A stretch of 64,000 nt of DNA from Salinarimonas sp. (GTDB lineage: Bacteria; Pseudomonadota; Alphaproteobacteria; Rhizobiales; Beijerinckiaceae): assembly GCF_040111675.1 (NCBI RefSeq), contig NZ_CP157794.1, positions 1,509,501 through 1,573,500 on the forward strand, read 5' to 3'. Below, one piece after another: positions 8,108 to 19,225 of the stretch. Within the stretch, counting starts at the first letter, position 1; each line of letters opens with the position of its first letter. A program made the position numbers and the translations under genes. The notes under the pieces are model-generated. The model saw nothing but the letters and a program-made list of their open reading frames with translations, searched no databases and was not told the origin of the DNA.

Positions 8108-9324
8108 GGCGCGCGGAGACGATCGAGCAGCGTCGCGTAGACGTCCAGCGTGTCCGCCACCATGCGATCGAGCGAGAAATGCCGCTCGACATGCATGCGC
8201 GCGCGCAGCGCCATGGCCTCGCGCGCGCTGGCGCGCAGCGTCAGCGCCTCGGCCACGGCGTCGGCGAGGGCGTCCGGGTCGCCGGGCGGCACGCGCCAGC
8301 CGGTGCGCTCGGCGGCCTCGACCTGCGGGGGCGCGAGCACCGTCTCCGGCACGGCGCCGAGATCGCTCACCACCACCGGCGTGCCCATGGCCTGCGCCTC
8401 CACCGCCGAGCGGCCGAAGGCCTCGGGCTCGGTGGAGGGCACCGTCACCACGGAGGCGCCGAGGAGCGCCGCCGGCATGTCCGTGCAATGGCCCACGCGC
8501 TTGACCACGCCGTCGAGACCCCGCGCCGCGATCAGCCCGTCGATCTCCTTCACGTAGCCCTCGCGGCCCTGCGGGTCGCCGGCGAGCACGAAGACGACGT
8601 CGGACAGCCCCCAGTCTTGCAGCCGCGCCGCCGCCTCGATCAGCACCTTCTGGCCCTTCCACGAGGTCAGCCGCGCCGCCAGCAGCACCACCCGCTGGTG
8701 CGGAGCCACGTCCCAGGCCGCGCGCAGCGCCTCGATCCGCTCCGGCGCCACCGCGGAGGGCGCGTAGGCCGAGAGGTCCGTGCCGCGGTGGATCACCCGA
8801 AGCCGCCCCTCCGCCTCGGGGTAGAGCCCGGCGATCAGCCCGGCCGTGTAGTGCGAGTTGGCGATGACGATGTCGCCGCGCGCCATCACCGAATTGTAGC
8901 GGTGCTTGAGCCCCGTGCGGCTCTGGTAGGAGCCGTGATAGGTGGTCACGAAAGGCAGCGACAGCGCCCGCGCCGCGCCGAGCCCCGACCAGGCCGGCGC
9001 CCGCGAGCGGGCGTGGATCAGCCCCACCCCCTCGTCGAGGCACAGCTTTGCGAGGCGGCGCACGTTGCGCAGCATGGTCAGCGGGTTCTTCGAGGCGGCG
9101 GGGAAGGGCGCCCAGATGCCGCCCTTGGCCTGCAATTCGCCCACCAGCCGCCCGCCTTCCGTCGCCACCAGCGCGCGCGCGCCGATCGTCGCGAGCCCGG
9201 CGGCGACGTCCACCGCCGTGCGCTCCGCGCCGCCCGCCTCCAGCTCGGGGATGATCTGCAGGATCGTCCGGCCGGCGAGCGGGTGGGCGAGGGGATCCAT
9301 CGGCGCGCGCTCCATCAGGTTCAT
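8104..9324 (-). CDS. Glycosyltransferase family 4 (GT-B fold)
   Basis: This 406-residue cytosolic or membrane-associated sugar transferase has an N-terminal acceptor domain starting ILQIIPELEAGGAERT, a linker, and a C-terminal donor-binding domain. AARLTSWKGQKVLIEAA contains the basic residues that bind nucleotide phosphate, and EPEAFGRSAVEAQAMGTP contains the EX7E motif of retaining GT4 enzymes. Relatives act in lipopolysaccharide-core or exopolysaccharide synthesis, and the target sugar is unknown. It lies just upstream of infC on the same strand. Confidence 0.87.
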   Translation of the reverse strand: MNLMERAPMDPLAHPLAGRTILQIIPELEAGGAERTAVDVAAGLATIGARALVATEGGRLVGELQAKGGIWAPFPAASKNPLTMLRNVRRLAKLCLDEGVGLIHARSRAPAWSGLGAARALSLPFVTTYHGSYQSRTGLKHRYNSVMARGDIVIANSHYTAGLIAGLYPEAEGRLRVIHRGTDLSAYAPSAVAPERIEALRAAWDVAPHQRVVLLAARLTSWKGQKVLIEAAARLQDWGLSDVVFVLAGDPQGREGYVKEIDGLIAARGLDGVVKRVGHCTDMPAALLGASVVTVPSTEPEAFGRSAVEAQAMGTPVVVSDLGAVPETVLAPPQVEAAERTGWRVPPGDPDALADAVAEALTLRASAREAMALRARMHVERHFSLDRMVADTLDVYATLLDRLRAP

Positions 9325-9496
9325 CGGGCCCCGCCCCCGGCTCGCATGCGGGTCGCCGGACGTGGTAGAGCACGAATCGAGCGCGAGAGCGGCCGTGGGC
9401 GGCGCGGGAGCATGGGGCGAGGGCCTCGGGGTGACGCGTCGGATTGCGCGGGCGTTCTTCGAAACTCCTTAAACAGCGTTGAGGTTTGGTAAAACC

Positions 9497-10279
9497 ATGG
9501 CGGAAATGTTGGAAATCGGCGAAGGCGCGGCGCGCCGGCGGCTCGCGGTCGAGGCCCGCCCGGCCACGACGCGCCGCGAGGACCCTCCGATCGTCTGGCT
9601 CGGCGGCTTCCGCAGCGACATGCGCGGCGGCAAGGCCGAGCGCCTCGACGCCTTCGCCGCCCGCACCGGCCGCGCCTGCCTGCGCTTCGACTATTCCGGC
9701 CACGGCGAATCGGAAGGCCGCTTCGAGGACGGCACGATCTCGCTCTGGCTCGAGGACGCGCTCGCCGTGATCCGGGCCCACGTCGACCGCCCCCCGGTTC
9801 TGGTCGGCTCCTCCATGGGCGGCTGGATCGCGCTCCTCGTCGCCCGCGCCCTCGCCGGCACGCCGATCGCGCCGGCCGGGATGGTGCTGATCGCCCCCGC
9901 CGCCGACTTCACCGAGCGGCTGATGTGGTCGCGCTTTCCCGAAAGCATCCGCGAGACGATCCTGCGCGAGGGCGTCTACCACGAGCCCTCGCCCTACGGC
10001 GACCCGACCCCGATCACCCGCGCCCTCGTCGAGGACGGCCGCTCGCATCTCCTGATGGACGCCCCCATCGTCACCGGCTGCCCCGTCCACATCCTCCAGG
10101 GCATGCAGGACCCCGACGTCCCGTGGCGCCACGCGGTGGAGACCATGGAGGCCATGGCCTCCGATTCCGTGACCATGACGCTGATCAAGGACGGCGACCA
10201 CCGCCTCTCCCGCGACGAGGACCTCGACCGCCTGGAAGAGACGGTGGCGCGGATGATCGAGGCGGCGGGGGAGGGGTGA
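9497..10279 (+). CDS. Alpha/beta hydrolase (ABHD10/thioesterase-like)
   Basis: This 260-residue protein has the nucleophile elbow GSSMGGW (serine near residue 110), an early FDYSGHGES segment for the oxyanion side, and a late GDHRLSRDEDL histidine motif preceded by an acidic residue, which together form a complete catalytic triad. Relatives include acyl-protein thioesterase ABHD10 and carboxylesterases. The ATG at 9497 is preferred over a TTG six codons earlier. The stop codon lies at the inferred edge of an IS110 insertion. Confidence 0.8.
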   Translation: MAEMLEIGEGAARRRLAVEARPATTRREDPPIVWLGGFRSDMRGGKAERLDAFAARTGRACLRFDYSGHGESEGRFEDGTISLWLEDALAVIRAHVDRPPVLVGSSMGGWIALLVARALAGTPIAPAGMVLIAPAADFTERLMWSRFPESIRETILREGVYHEPSPYGDPTPITRALVEDGRSHLLMDAPIVTGCPVHILQGMQDPDVPWRHAVETMEAMASDSVTMTLIKDGDHRLSRDEDLDRLEETVARMIEAAGEG

Positions 10280-10295
10280 GCGACTGTCTTCGGCG

Positions 10296-12609
<2,314 letters not shown>

Positions 12610-12613
<4 letters not shown>

Positions 12614-13194
12614 GCGAGTTCGCCGTCGTGACGGCCAATCGTCGAAAAGCCGCCGCAGCCATCGATGCGCTGTGCCGCCGGGGCATCGCCGCAAGGCACG
12701 TCCACGCGCCGCTGACCGAGATCCAGGACGATGATCTCGGCGAGATTGCGCGGTCGAAAGCCGAGCAGGCGAAGAAGCTCGTCGGTGGCCCGGTCCTGGT
12801 GGAGGACGGCGGGCTATACATTCGGGCGTTGAACGGGTTTCCGGGCGCATACACCGCATACGTGCTCCGGACGATCGGTGTCGAGGGATTGCTCTCGCTC
12901 CTCGAGCGCGAGGAGCGAGATCGCGGGGCGGTCCTCGCCTCCCGTGTCGCCTATGCCGATGCGGAAGGCCGAATTTCGGTGTTTGCAGACGAGTCGAACG
13001 TGCTGCAGGTCGCGCGAGCCGCATCCAGATCCGATGCTATCGAGGGCTGGTCCTCGCTCTGGCGTATTCTCGTTCCGCCCGGCGAGACCGCGCCCTACCC
13101 CGAGATTCCGGAGCCGCGTCGCAGAGCGTTCGACTCGTACCGTGAGAGGTGTTCGGCACTTTCCAGTTTCGCGGAATGGTATCGGGGGTCGTGA
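12610..13194 (+). CDS. Ham1/RdgB-like non-canonical purine NTP pyrophosphatase
   Basis: The 194-residue protein matches the Ham1 fold. The N-terminus VVTANRRKAAAA replaces the usual T-x-N-x-x-K substrate loop, and PVLVEDGGLYIRALNGFPGAYTAYVLRTIG is the conserved acidic/glycine region. RdgB-type enzymes remove dITP and XTP from the nucleotide pool. The C-terminal region diverges from housekeeping RdgB, and coupling to a metabolite transporter and a small protein suggests a specialised nucleotide substrate. The low-GC codon use indicates transfer. Confidence 0.78.
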
Positions 13195-13273
13195 GCCGCT
13201 CACCGGGTCCTCTCTTGACCCCCCGCCCCCCTGCGGCGACGCTTCGGGCGCGCCATGGCGGCGGGAGGCCCGC

Positions 13274-14074
13274 ATGAGGATCATGTGCCTGAACGGCTGG
13301 GGCGGCCGGCTGCACGATCGGCTCGTCCCCTATCTCGCGCAGGCGTCGCCGGACGTGCTGTGCCTGCAGGAGGTCGTGCACAGCCCGCAGACCGACAGGG
13401 ACTGGCTGACCTATCGCGACGGCGCGCACGTCCTGCCGCAGCGTGCGAACTTCTTCCGCGACGTCTGCGCGGCGCTGCCCGACCATGTCGGGACCTTCTG
13501 CGCCGCAGCGCAGGGCGTCCTGTGGGACGGGGAGACGCCGCTGCCCTCGCGCTGGGGCCTCGCGACCTTCGTGCGCCGGTCGCTGCCCGTCGTCGCGCAG
13601 GCCCAGGGCTTCGTGCACAAGGGCTTCTCGCCCCACGGCTACGGCGATCACCCGCGCTCGCGCAGCGCGCACGCGATCCGGATCTTCGACTACCGCACCG
13701 ACCGGGCGATCGCCGTCACCCACATGCACGGGCTGCGCGACCTGCGCGGCAAGGGCGACACGCCCGAGCGCCTGGAGCAGGCGAGGCGCCTGCTCGCGCT
13801 CGCCGCGCAGGTGGCCGAGCCCGGCGATCTGCGGGTGATCTGCGGCGACTTCAACGTCGAGCCCGGCAGCGAGACCCTGCGCCTGCTCGAGCAGGCCGGC
13901 CTCGTCGAGCTCGTCACGCGCCGCGGCCTCCCGGGCACCCGCACCTCGCTCTACGAGAAGCCCGGCCGGTTCGCCGACTACATGCTCGTCGACGACGAGG
14001 CCGCCGTGCGCGACTTCCGCGTCGTCCGCGACCCGGAAGTCTCCGACCATTGCCCGCTCGTGCTGGAGCTGTAG
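13274..14074 (+). CDS. Endonuclease/exonuclease/phosphatase family protein
   Basis: This 266-residue EEP-fold metalloenzyme shows CLNGWGG with the first metal ligand region, CLQEVV with the catalytic glutamate, VICGDFNVEPGS, and the terminal SDHCPLVLEL aspartate-histidine motif. Relatives cleave nucleic acid or hydrolyse phosphodiesters, including sphingomyelin, and the substrate here is unclear. The start at 13274 has GGGAGG upstream. No signal peptide is seen. Confidence 0.83.
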   Translation: MRIMCLNGWGGRLHDRLVPYLAQASPDVLCLQEVVHSPQTDRDWLTYRDGAHVLPQRANFFRDVCAALPDHVGTFCAAAQGVLWDGETPLPSRWGLATFVRRSLPVVAQAQGFVHKGFSPHGYGDHPRSRSAHAIRIFDYRTDRAIAVTHMHGLRDLRGKGDTPERLEQARRLLALAAQVAEPGDLRVICGDFNVEPGSETLRLLEQAGLVELVTRRGLPGTRTSLYEKPGRFADYMLVDDEAAVRDFRVVRDPEVSDHCPLVLEL

Positions 14075-14083
14075 GCCGGCGCG

Positions 14084-14884
14084 CTACCCGCCCGCCGCCC
14101 AGACCCGCAGCGGGTTCTGCGCGTCCGCCAGCAGCCGGATCGCCATCGCGCAGGAGATCGCCACCAGCAGCGGGCGGATCAGCCGCGCGCCGAAGCGCAC
14201 GGCGAGCGCCGCGCCGATCTGCGCCCCGATCAGCGCGCCCGCGGCCATGACGAGCCCGATCGGCCAGACCACGGCGCCGGTCGCGGCGAAGAGGGCGAGG
14301 CCGCCGAGATTGCTCGCGGCGTTGGCGAGCTTGGTGTGCGCCGTCGCCTTGACCACGCCGTAGCCCAGCGCGGCGACGAAGCCCGCCATGTAGAACGAGC
14401 CGGCGCCGGGCCCGAACAGGCCGTCGTAGAAGGCGATGGGCGGCACCAGCGCGAGGAGGAAGACCGGGCGCGTCAGCCGCGCCTTCACGTCCGCCTCGCC
14501 CATCCGCCGCGAGAGGCCGAAATAGAGCGCGATGGCGACGAGCAGGATCGGCACGCCGGCCTCGAGCCATGCGGCCGGCAGCACGCTCGCCGACAGCGCG
14601 CCGAGCACGGACACCGCCGCGGCGATCGCCGCGATCGGCCAGGCCGTGCGCCAGGGGATCAGCCCGCGCCGCGCGAAGGCGACCGTCGAGGACACGGTCC
14701 CCGCCGCCCCCTGCAGCTTGTTGGTCGCGATCGCCGCCACCGGGTCGAGCCCCGCCAGCAGCAGCGCCGGCACGGTCACCAGCCCGCCGCCGCCCGCGAT
14801 GGCGTCGAAGCAGCCCGCCGCCACGGCGACGAGGAAGAGCAGCCCGAGCAGCTCGGGCGCCATACCGATCTCGACGCCGAACAT
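14084..14884 (-). CDS. TauE/SafE (TSUP) family exporter, YfcA-like
   Basis: This is a 266-residue inner-membrane protein with about eight hydrophobic segments. AGCFDAIAGGGGLVTVPALLLAG near the N-terminus and a second FDGLFGPGAG-like repeat mark the TSUP family, closest in appearance to YfcA. Exported substrate unknown. The start at ATG 14884 is favoured by AAGGCG upstream, and an ATG at 14863 is an alternative. It is distinct from the sulfur-operon homologue at 1.0-1.9 kb and has no sulfur genes around it. Confidence 0.83.
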   Translation of the reverse strand: MFGVEIGMAPELLGLLFLVAVAAGCFDAIAGGGGLVTVPALLLAGLDPVAAIATNKLQGAAGTVSSTVAFARRGLIPWRTAWPIAAIAAAVSVLGALSASVLPAAWLEAGVPILLVAIALYFGLSRRMGEADVKARLTRPVFLLALVPPIAFYDGLFGPGAGSFYMAGFVAALGYGVVKATAHTKLANAASNLGGLALFAATGAVVWPIGLVMAAGALIGAQIGAALAVRFGARLIRPLLVAISCAMAIRLLADAQNPLRVWAAGG

Positions 14885-15058
14885 GCCGCCACGCGCCTTG
14901 CCACGAAGCGCCGTGCGGCGACGCCGAACCGGTGAGCGCGACACCGCATCCGGAACCGGAAACCCGGCTCGGCGGAGTTGCGAAGCCGTCGCCTGCCTCA
15001 CTTCGGATACGCTAACGCATCCCGTGCGGAACGCAAGCGAAAATACGCAGGGCGCCCC

Positions 15059-15526
15059 TCACCGCACCCAGCGGTCCGCCGCCCGGTCGTCCGCCTCCTT
15101 GGCGTCGACCCAGCCGCCGGTCTCCGCTTCGCCGAGCGGGTGCTCGCGCTTCCAGAACGGGGCGCGGGTCTTCAGATAGTCCATCATGAAGTCGGCGGCC
15201 TCGAACGCGGCGCGGCGGTGGGCGGAGGCGGCCACCACGAGGACGATGTCCTCCCCCGGCCGGATCACGCCGTAGCGGTGCACCGCGACGAGGCCCTGGA
15301 GCGGGAAGCGCTGGGCCGCCTCGCCGGCGACGCGGGCGATCTCGGCCTGGGCCATGCCGGGATAATGCTCGAGCTCCAGCGCCGCGAGGCGCCCGCCCTC
15401 GTCGCGGCAAAGCCCGGTGAAGGTCACCACCGCGCCGATGTCGGTGCGCCCGCGCGTCAGCGCGGCGGCCTCGGCGGCGGCGTCGAAGGGCTCGGCCTGG
15501 ATCCGCACGGCGGGAACGCAGCTCAT
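15059..15526 (-). CDS. moaE: Molybdopterin synthase large subunit
   Basis: MoaE and thiocarboxylated MoaD convert cyclic pyranopterin monophosphate to molybdopterin. The 155-residue protein has the family core: GAVVTFTGLCRD, ELEHYPGMA, VAVHRYGVIRPGEDIVLV, HRRAAFEA, and LKTRAPFWKRE with the active-site lysines. It lies 6 bp downstream of moaD in a minus-strand run pgsA-moaD-moaE, an order common in Rhizobiales. Confidence 0.95.
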   Translation of the reverse strand: MSCVPAVRIQAEPFDAAAEAAALTRGRTDIGAVVTFTGLCRDEGGRLAALELEHYPGMAQAEIARVAGEAAQRFPLQGLVAVHRYGVIRPGEDIVLVVAASAHRRAAFEAADFMMDYLKTRAPFWKREHPLGEAETGGWVDAKEADDRAADRWVR

Positions 15527-15532
15527 CGGGCG

Positions 15533-15790
15533 TCAGCCCCCGGTCATCGGCGGGAAGAAGGCGATCTCGTCGGCGCTGGTGATCACCGCGTCGCGCTTGA
15601 CGTGGATCTGGTCCATGGCGGCGCGGATCACGCTCTCGTTCTCGAAGGCGTAGGCATATTCCTCGCCCCGGCTCTTCAGCCAGGCGACGAGATCGGCCAC
15701 CGTGACGACGTCTCCCGGCGGCTCGAGCATTTCCTCGGCCTTGCCGATGCGCTCGCGCACCCAGGCGAAATAGAGGACCTTCAAAGCCAT
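15533..15790 (-). CDS. moaD: Molybdopterin synthase sulfur carrier subunit
   Basis: This 85-residue ubiquitin-fold protein begins MALKVLYFAWVRERIG and ends with the obligatory Gly-Gly tail (PPMTGG), which is adenylated and thiocarboxylated for sulfur transfer. It sits between pgsA (31 bp upstream) and moaE. Confidence 0.94.
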   Translation of the reverse strand: MALKVLYFAWVRERIGKAEEMLEPPGDVVTVADLVAWLKSRGEEYAYAFENESVIRAAMDQIHVKRDAVITSADEIAFFPPMTGG

Positions 15791-15821
15791 GACGTGATCC
15801 CCACGATTGTTGTTCCCCGCA

Positions 15822-16397
15822 TCATTCCTCGACGAGATAGCGCATTCCCGCGCGCATGTAGTCCCAGCCCGTATACAGCGTCAGCAGGGCCGCCGCCCAG
15901 AGCAGGACGAGCCCGACCAGCGTCGTGATCGGGAACACCGCGTCCCCCGCGGGCCCCGCCACCAGGAAGCCCAGCGCCACGAGCTGCACCGTCGTCTTGT
16001 ACTTCGCGACCTTCGAGACGGGAACCGAGACCTTCAGCTCGGCCAGGAACTCCCGCAGGCCCGAGACCAGGATCTCGCGCAGCAGGATCACGATCGCCGC
16101 CCAGATGTTCCAGCCGGCGATGGTCCCGTGCGCGACGAGCATCAGCAGCACCGCGGCGACCAGCAGCTTGTCCGCGATCGGGTCGAGCATGCGCCCCAGC
16201 GCCGATTGCTGGTTCCACGCCCGGGCGAGCCAGCCGTCGAAATAGTCCGTGATCGCGGCCGCGACGAAGATGCCCAGCGCCCACCAGCGCGCCCAGCTCT
16301 CGTTGGGCCAGAACAACAGCCCCACCACCGCCGGAACGGCGAGGCAGCGCCCGTATGTGAGGAGGTTGGGAAGGGAGAGCGCTGTGGATCGTCTCAT
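15822..16397 (-). CDS. pgsA: CDP-diacylglycerol-glycerol-3-phosphate 3-phosphatidyltransferase
   Basis: PgsA makes phosphatidylglycerol phosphate, the precursor of phosphatidylglycerol and cardiolipin, in the inner membrane. The 191-residue protein has several membrane helices and the complete CDP-alcohol phosphotransferase motif DYFDGWLARAWN...GRMLDPIADK. First gene of the pgsA-moaD-moaE run. The start at ATG 16397 gives the standard N-terminus SLPNLLTYGR. Confidence 0.94.
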   Translation of the reverse strand: MRRSTALSLPNLLTYGRCLAVPAVVGLLFWPNESWARWWALGIFVAAAITDYFDGWLARAWNQQSALGRMLDPIADKLLVAAVLLMLVAHGTIAGWNIWAAIVILLREILVSGLREFLAELKVSVPVSKVAKYKTTVQLVALGFLVAGPAGDAVFPITTLVGLVLLWAAALLTLYTGWDYMRAGMRYLVEE

Positions 16398-16500
16398 GAA
16401 GGCCGCCGCCGGTCGCGATGGGGAGAGAACACGCGGGGAGGGAAAAGGTCAATGCGGGGAGACGCGACCGCCGCGCGTGGCGTCGCGTCCGCGCCGATGC

Positions 16501-17523
16501 TCACGTCCCACGCCGCTCCCAGAACACCCGCCCGTCGAAGCCGAACACCGTCTCGCCGTGCTGGTTCACGCCTTCGTTGCGGGTGAAGACCAGGCCCCAG
16601 TCCGGGCGCGAGCGCGTTTCGCGCTTGTCGACGACGCGGGTGGTGTAGGTGATGGTGTCGCCGGCATGGACCGGTCTCGACCAGACGAGGTTCACGAAGC
16701 CCGGCGAGGCGCCGAGGCGGGCGGGCCTGAGCCCGGCGTCGAGCGCGGCGAGCCGGGCGCGCTCGCGGTGGTCGACCATGGCGCGCATCCAGGCCGCGCC
16801 CGTATGCCAGCCGGACGCGCACAGGTCGCCGAAATGGCTGGCGCGGGCCGCGTTCGCATCGACGTGGAAGGCCTGCGGGTCGAAGGCGCGGGCGAAGCGG
16901 ACGATCTCGTCGGCCGTGAAGGAGCGCGCGCCGAGCACCTCCGGCGCGCCGCCGACGGCGAGATCCTCGAAGAAGGGCAGCGGCTCGGCCGGCGTGACCG
17001 GCGGCGGCGGGGCGCCCTCTCCCGTGGGCCGCACGGCCGGCGGGACGGGCTCGGCGCCGCGGCGGGCGAACAGGATCCAGTTCGTCTGCTCGACCACGGG
17101 GCGGCCGCCCGGATCATGCAGGGCGAAGCGGAAGCGCACGAGGCCCATGCCGGGCCGCGACCGCGAGGCGCGGGTCTCCAGCACCTCGTGCCCGCCGGTC
17201 AGGATCGCCCCCGGCGGGACCGGGGCGAGCCAGCGCACCTCCTCGACGCCCGGCGCGCCCATGGAGGCGGCCTCCAGGATGAAGGCGTCGGAGAGGGCCC
17301 GCATGAGCAGCGCGCAGCTGTGCCAGCCGGACGCGATCAGCGTTCCCGCGAAGCTGTCGCGCGCCGCGACCGGGTCGACGTGGAAGGGCTGCGGGTCCCA
17401 GTCCCGGGCGAAGGCGACGATCGCCTCCTCGGTCAGCGTGACCGGGGCGTAGGTCATGCGCTCGCCGGGGCGGAAGTCCTCGAAGAACAGGCGGGGCGCG
17501 GCAGGGGGCGTGGCAGGGAGCAT
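16501..17523 (-). CDS. Tandem MaoC-like (hot-dog) dehydratase fusion
   Basis: The 340-residue protein contains two similar MaoC-like hot-dog units. Each has the motif F-E-D, then EEIVxFARxxDPQxFHVD, then a GWH segment: residues about 10-150 and about 165-335. Such folds hydrate enoyl-CoA substrates. The substrate is unknown, and one copy may be catalytically degenerate. Two-copy single chains are less common than adjacent single-domain genes. The start at ATG 17523 is favoured because the upstream extension is arginine/proline-rich. It is followed by no pathway genes. Confidence 0.78.
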   Translation of the reverse strand: MLPATPPAAPRLFFEDFRPGERMTYAPVTLTEEAIVAFARDWDPQPFHVDPVAARDSFAGTLIASGWHSCALLMRALSDAFILEAASMGAPGVEEVRWLAPVPPGAILTGGHEVLETRASRSRPGMGLVRFRFALHDPGGRPVVEQTNWILFARRGAEPVPPAVRPTGEGAPPPPVTPAEPLPFFEDLAVGGAPEVLGARSFTADEIVRFARAFDPQAFHVDANAARASHFGDLCASGWHTGAAWMRAMVDHRERARLAALDAGLRPARLGASPGFVNLVWSRPVHAGDTITYTTRVVDKRETRSRPDWGLVFTRNEGVNQHGETVFGFDGRVFWERRGT

Positions 17524-17611
17524 GAGCGCGGGTCGGGCACAGGGGCGGGCGGGTGGACGGGTTCCCGCGAAAGCGCACGGCCGCGCCCGCGGGTCAAGCC
17601 GCGCGCGCCCT

Positions 17612-18277
17612 TCATTTCGCCTCCGCACCCGCCTTGTAGGCGAGCCGGATGGGCTCAGGCAGGCGGTACTTCTCGGTCGTGCGCATGACGAGGGCGACGG
17701 ACGTGTCGAGATCGGCGCGGTGGCCGGGGGAGATGAACATCGGGTTCATGCGCGTGCGGGTGCGCACGGCCATGCCGATGGTCTCGCCCTCGTCCACGAG
17801 GGGGGCCATGGCGCCCTTGTCTTCCGGCAGGAGGTCGAAGCGCCCGCACAGCCGCGTCTTGCCGCAGCCGACGGTGGGCCTGTCGAGGAAGAGGCCGAGA
17901 TGGCAGGCGGTGCCGAAGCGCTGGGGATGGGCGATGCCGGCGCCGTCGAACAGGACGACGTCGGGCTCGTGCTCGAGCTTGGCGAAGGCGTCGACCAATG
18001 CCGGCCCCTCGCGGAAGCTCGTCATCGCCGGCACGTTCGGCAGCCGGACCCGCGCCACCCCGCGCACGGTCTCCAGCGGCTTCAGCTCGGGATAGGTGGC
18101 GACCACCACCACGGCATGGGCGTCGTCGTCCTTGATGACGACGTCGGTCCCGGCGACGAGCCGGATCGCGTCGAGCGCCAGCGGGGTCGAGACATCGACC
18201 TCGCGACGCAGCCGCTCCTGGAGGCGGGTCGCCTCCGCGACGTCGAGATCCCACTCGTGACGGCGTTCGATCCTCAT
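17612..18277 (-). CDS. nfi: Endonuclease V (deoxyinosine 3' endonuclease)
   Basis: Endonuclease V nicks DNA one base 3' of deoxyinosine to start repair of deaminated adenine. The 221-residue protein keeps the family metal and strand-wedge motifs: AGTDVVIKDD (first aspartate), the VPAMTSFREGPALVDAF region with the catalytic glutamate, DGAGIAHPQRFGTACHLG and GCGKTRLCG. It is monocistronic on the minus strand, between the MaoC and HAD genes. Confidence 0.9.
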   Translation of the reverse strand: MRIERRHEWDLDVAEATRLQERLRREVDVSTPLALDAIRLVAGTDVVIKDDDAHAVVVVATYPELKPLETVRGVARVRLPNVPAMTSFREGPALVDAFAKLEHEPDVVLFDGAGIAHPQRFGTACHLGLFLDRPTVGCGKTRLCGRFDLLPEDKGAMAPLVDEGETIGMAVRTRTRMNPMFISPGHRADLDTSVALVMRTTEKYRLPEPIRLAYKAGAEAK

Positions 18278-18328
18278 GGACGCCGAAACGCGGGGCGGGG
18301 GCGTAAGGTTGCGGGGGGTGGATGCGCT

Positions 18329-19225
18329 TCAGACGCCGACGGCGTAGCGCGGGGCGCGGGCGTCGAGCGCTTTCAGCACGTCCCAGATGTCGCGGACGTC
18401 GTCGATCACGAAGTCCGGCCGTACCTCACCGGCGTGCGCCCGCAGCGCCTTGTCGCGGGCGATGTCGGTGTCGGTCCAGTGCGAGACGCTGACCAGGTCC
18501 GCGTAGAGGTCGCTGTCGACGACGGCGCCGTAGCGCGCCCAGACCGCCGGAACGTCTGCTTCTCGCGCCATCAGCACGTCCTTGAAGACACTGTCTCCCA
18601 CATAAGCGGAGCGGCTCGGATCGATGCCCCAGCGCAGGAGGACGCCCCGAAGGGCCGCTGCATCCGGCTTTCGGAACGCCTCGGGAAGCAACCTATACTT
18701 GTCCGACTTCAAGCGTCGCAGAAAGGCCGAACGCGAGCTTCGGACGAGCTCGGTGCTCGGAGAGGGCGGACGGCAGAAGACGACGTCGAATGCGTCCTCC
18801 ACTCCGAGACGGCTCAAGCGATCGAAGACGCCGTACTGCCGGCTTTCGGAGAACGCCGCGACGAGAATCCCCTGACCCGCGAGCCGATCGAGCAGCTCGC
18901 GTACGCCGGGGTAGAGACGCAGCTTCTCGCGACGTACGCGGTTGAAGGCGTGGAAGGCGGGATCGAGCGCCTCCATGGCGACCCGCGCGGGGCGTCCCGC
19001 GAGCCAATCCCGTACGGCGGCTGTCTCGAGGAGCGCAAACGGGTGCTCCGAGTTCTCGTGCCTGCGGTGGACGAGGCGGAGGTCGTCGCGCAACGCATTC
19101 GGGTCGACGGCGAGGATCTCGGACGCCGTCTCCACGAGGGCGTTGATGGCGGGGACGAAGAAGCCCACCCAATCGTAGAGGGTGTTGTCGAGGTCAAGGA
19201 TCAGGGCGCGACGTCGGTGAGACAT
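18329..19225 (-). CDS. HAD-superfamily hydrolase coupled to a membrane protein
   Basis: The 298-residue protein has HAD motif I at the N-terminus (ILDLDNTLYDW), a helical cap, motif II serine in AAFSESRQYG, and motif III/IV around RKPDAAALRG and YVGDSVFKDV. It is probably a phosphatase of unknown substrate. The second ATG (19225) is preferred since AGGGGG lies at proper spacing. Its start lies 32 nt inside the upstream membrane-protein gene, so the two are likely translated as a coupled pair. Base composition is less GC-rich than neighbouring core genes. Confidence 0.78.
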   Translation of the reverse strand: MSHRRRALILDLDNTLYDWVGFFVPAINALVETASEILAVDPNALRDDLRLVHRRHENSEHPFALLETAAVRDWLAGRPARVAMEALDPAFHAFNRVRREKLRLYPGVRELLDRLAGQGILVAAFSESRQYGVFDRLSRLGVEDAFDVVFCRPPSPSTELVRSSRSAFLRRLKSDKYRLLPEAFRKPDAAALRGVLLRWGIDPSRSAYVGDSVFKDVLMAREADVPAVWARYGAVVDSDLYADLVSVSHWTDTDIARDKALRAHAGEVRPDFVIDDVRDIWDVLKALDARAPRYAVGV

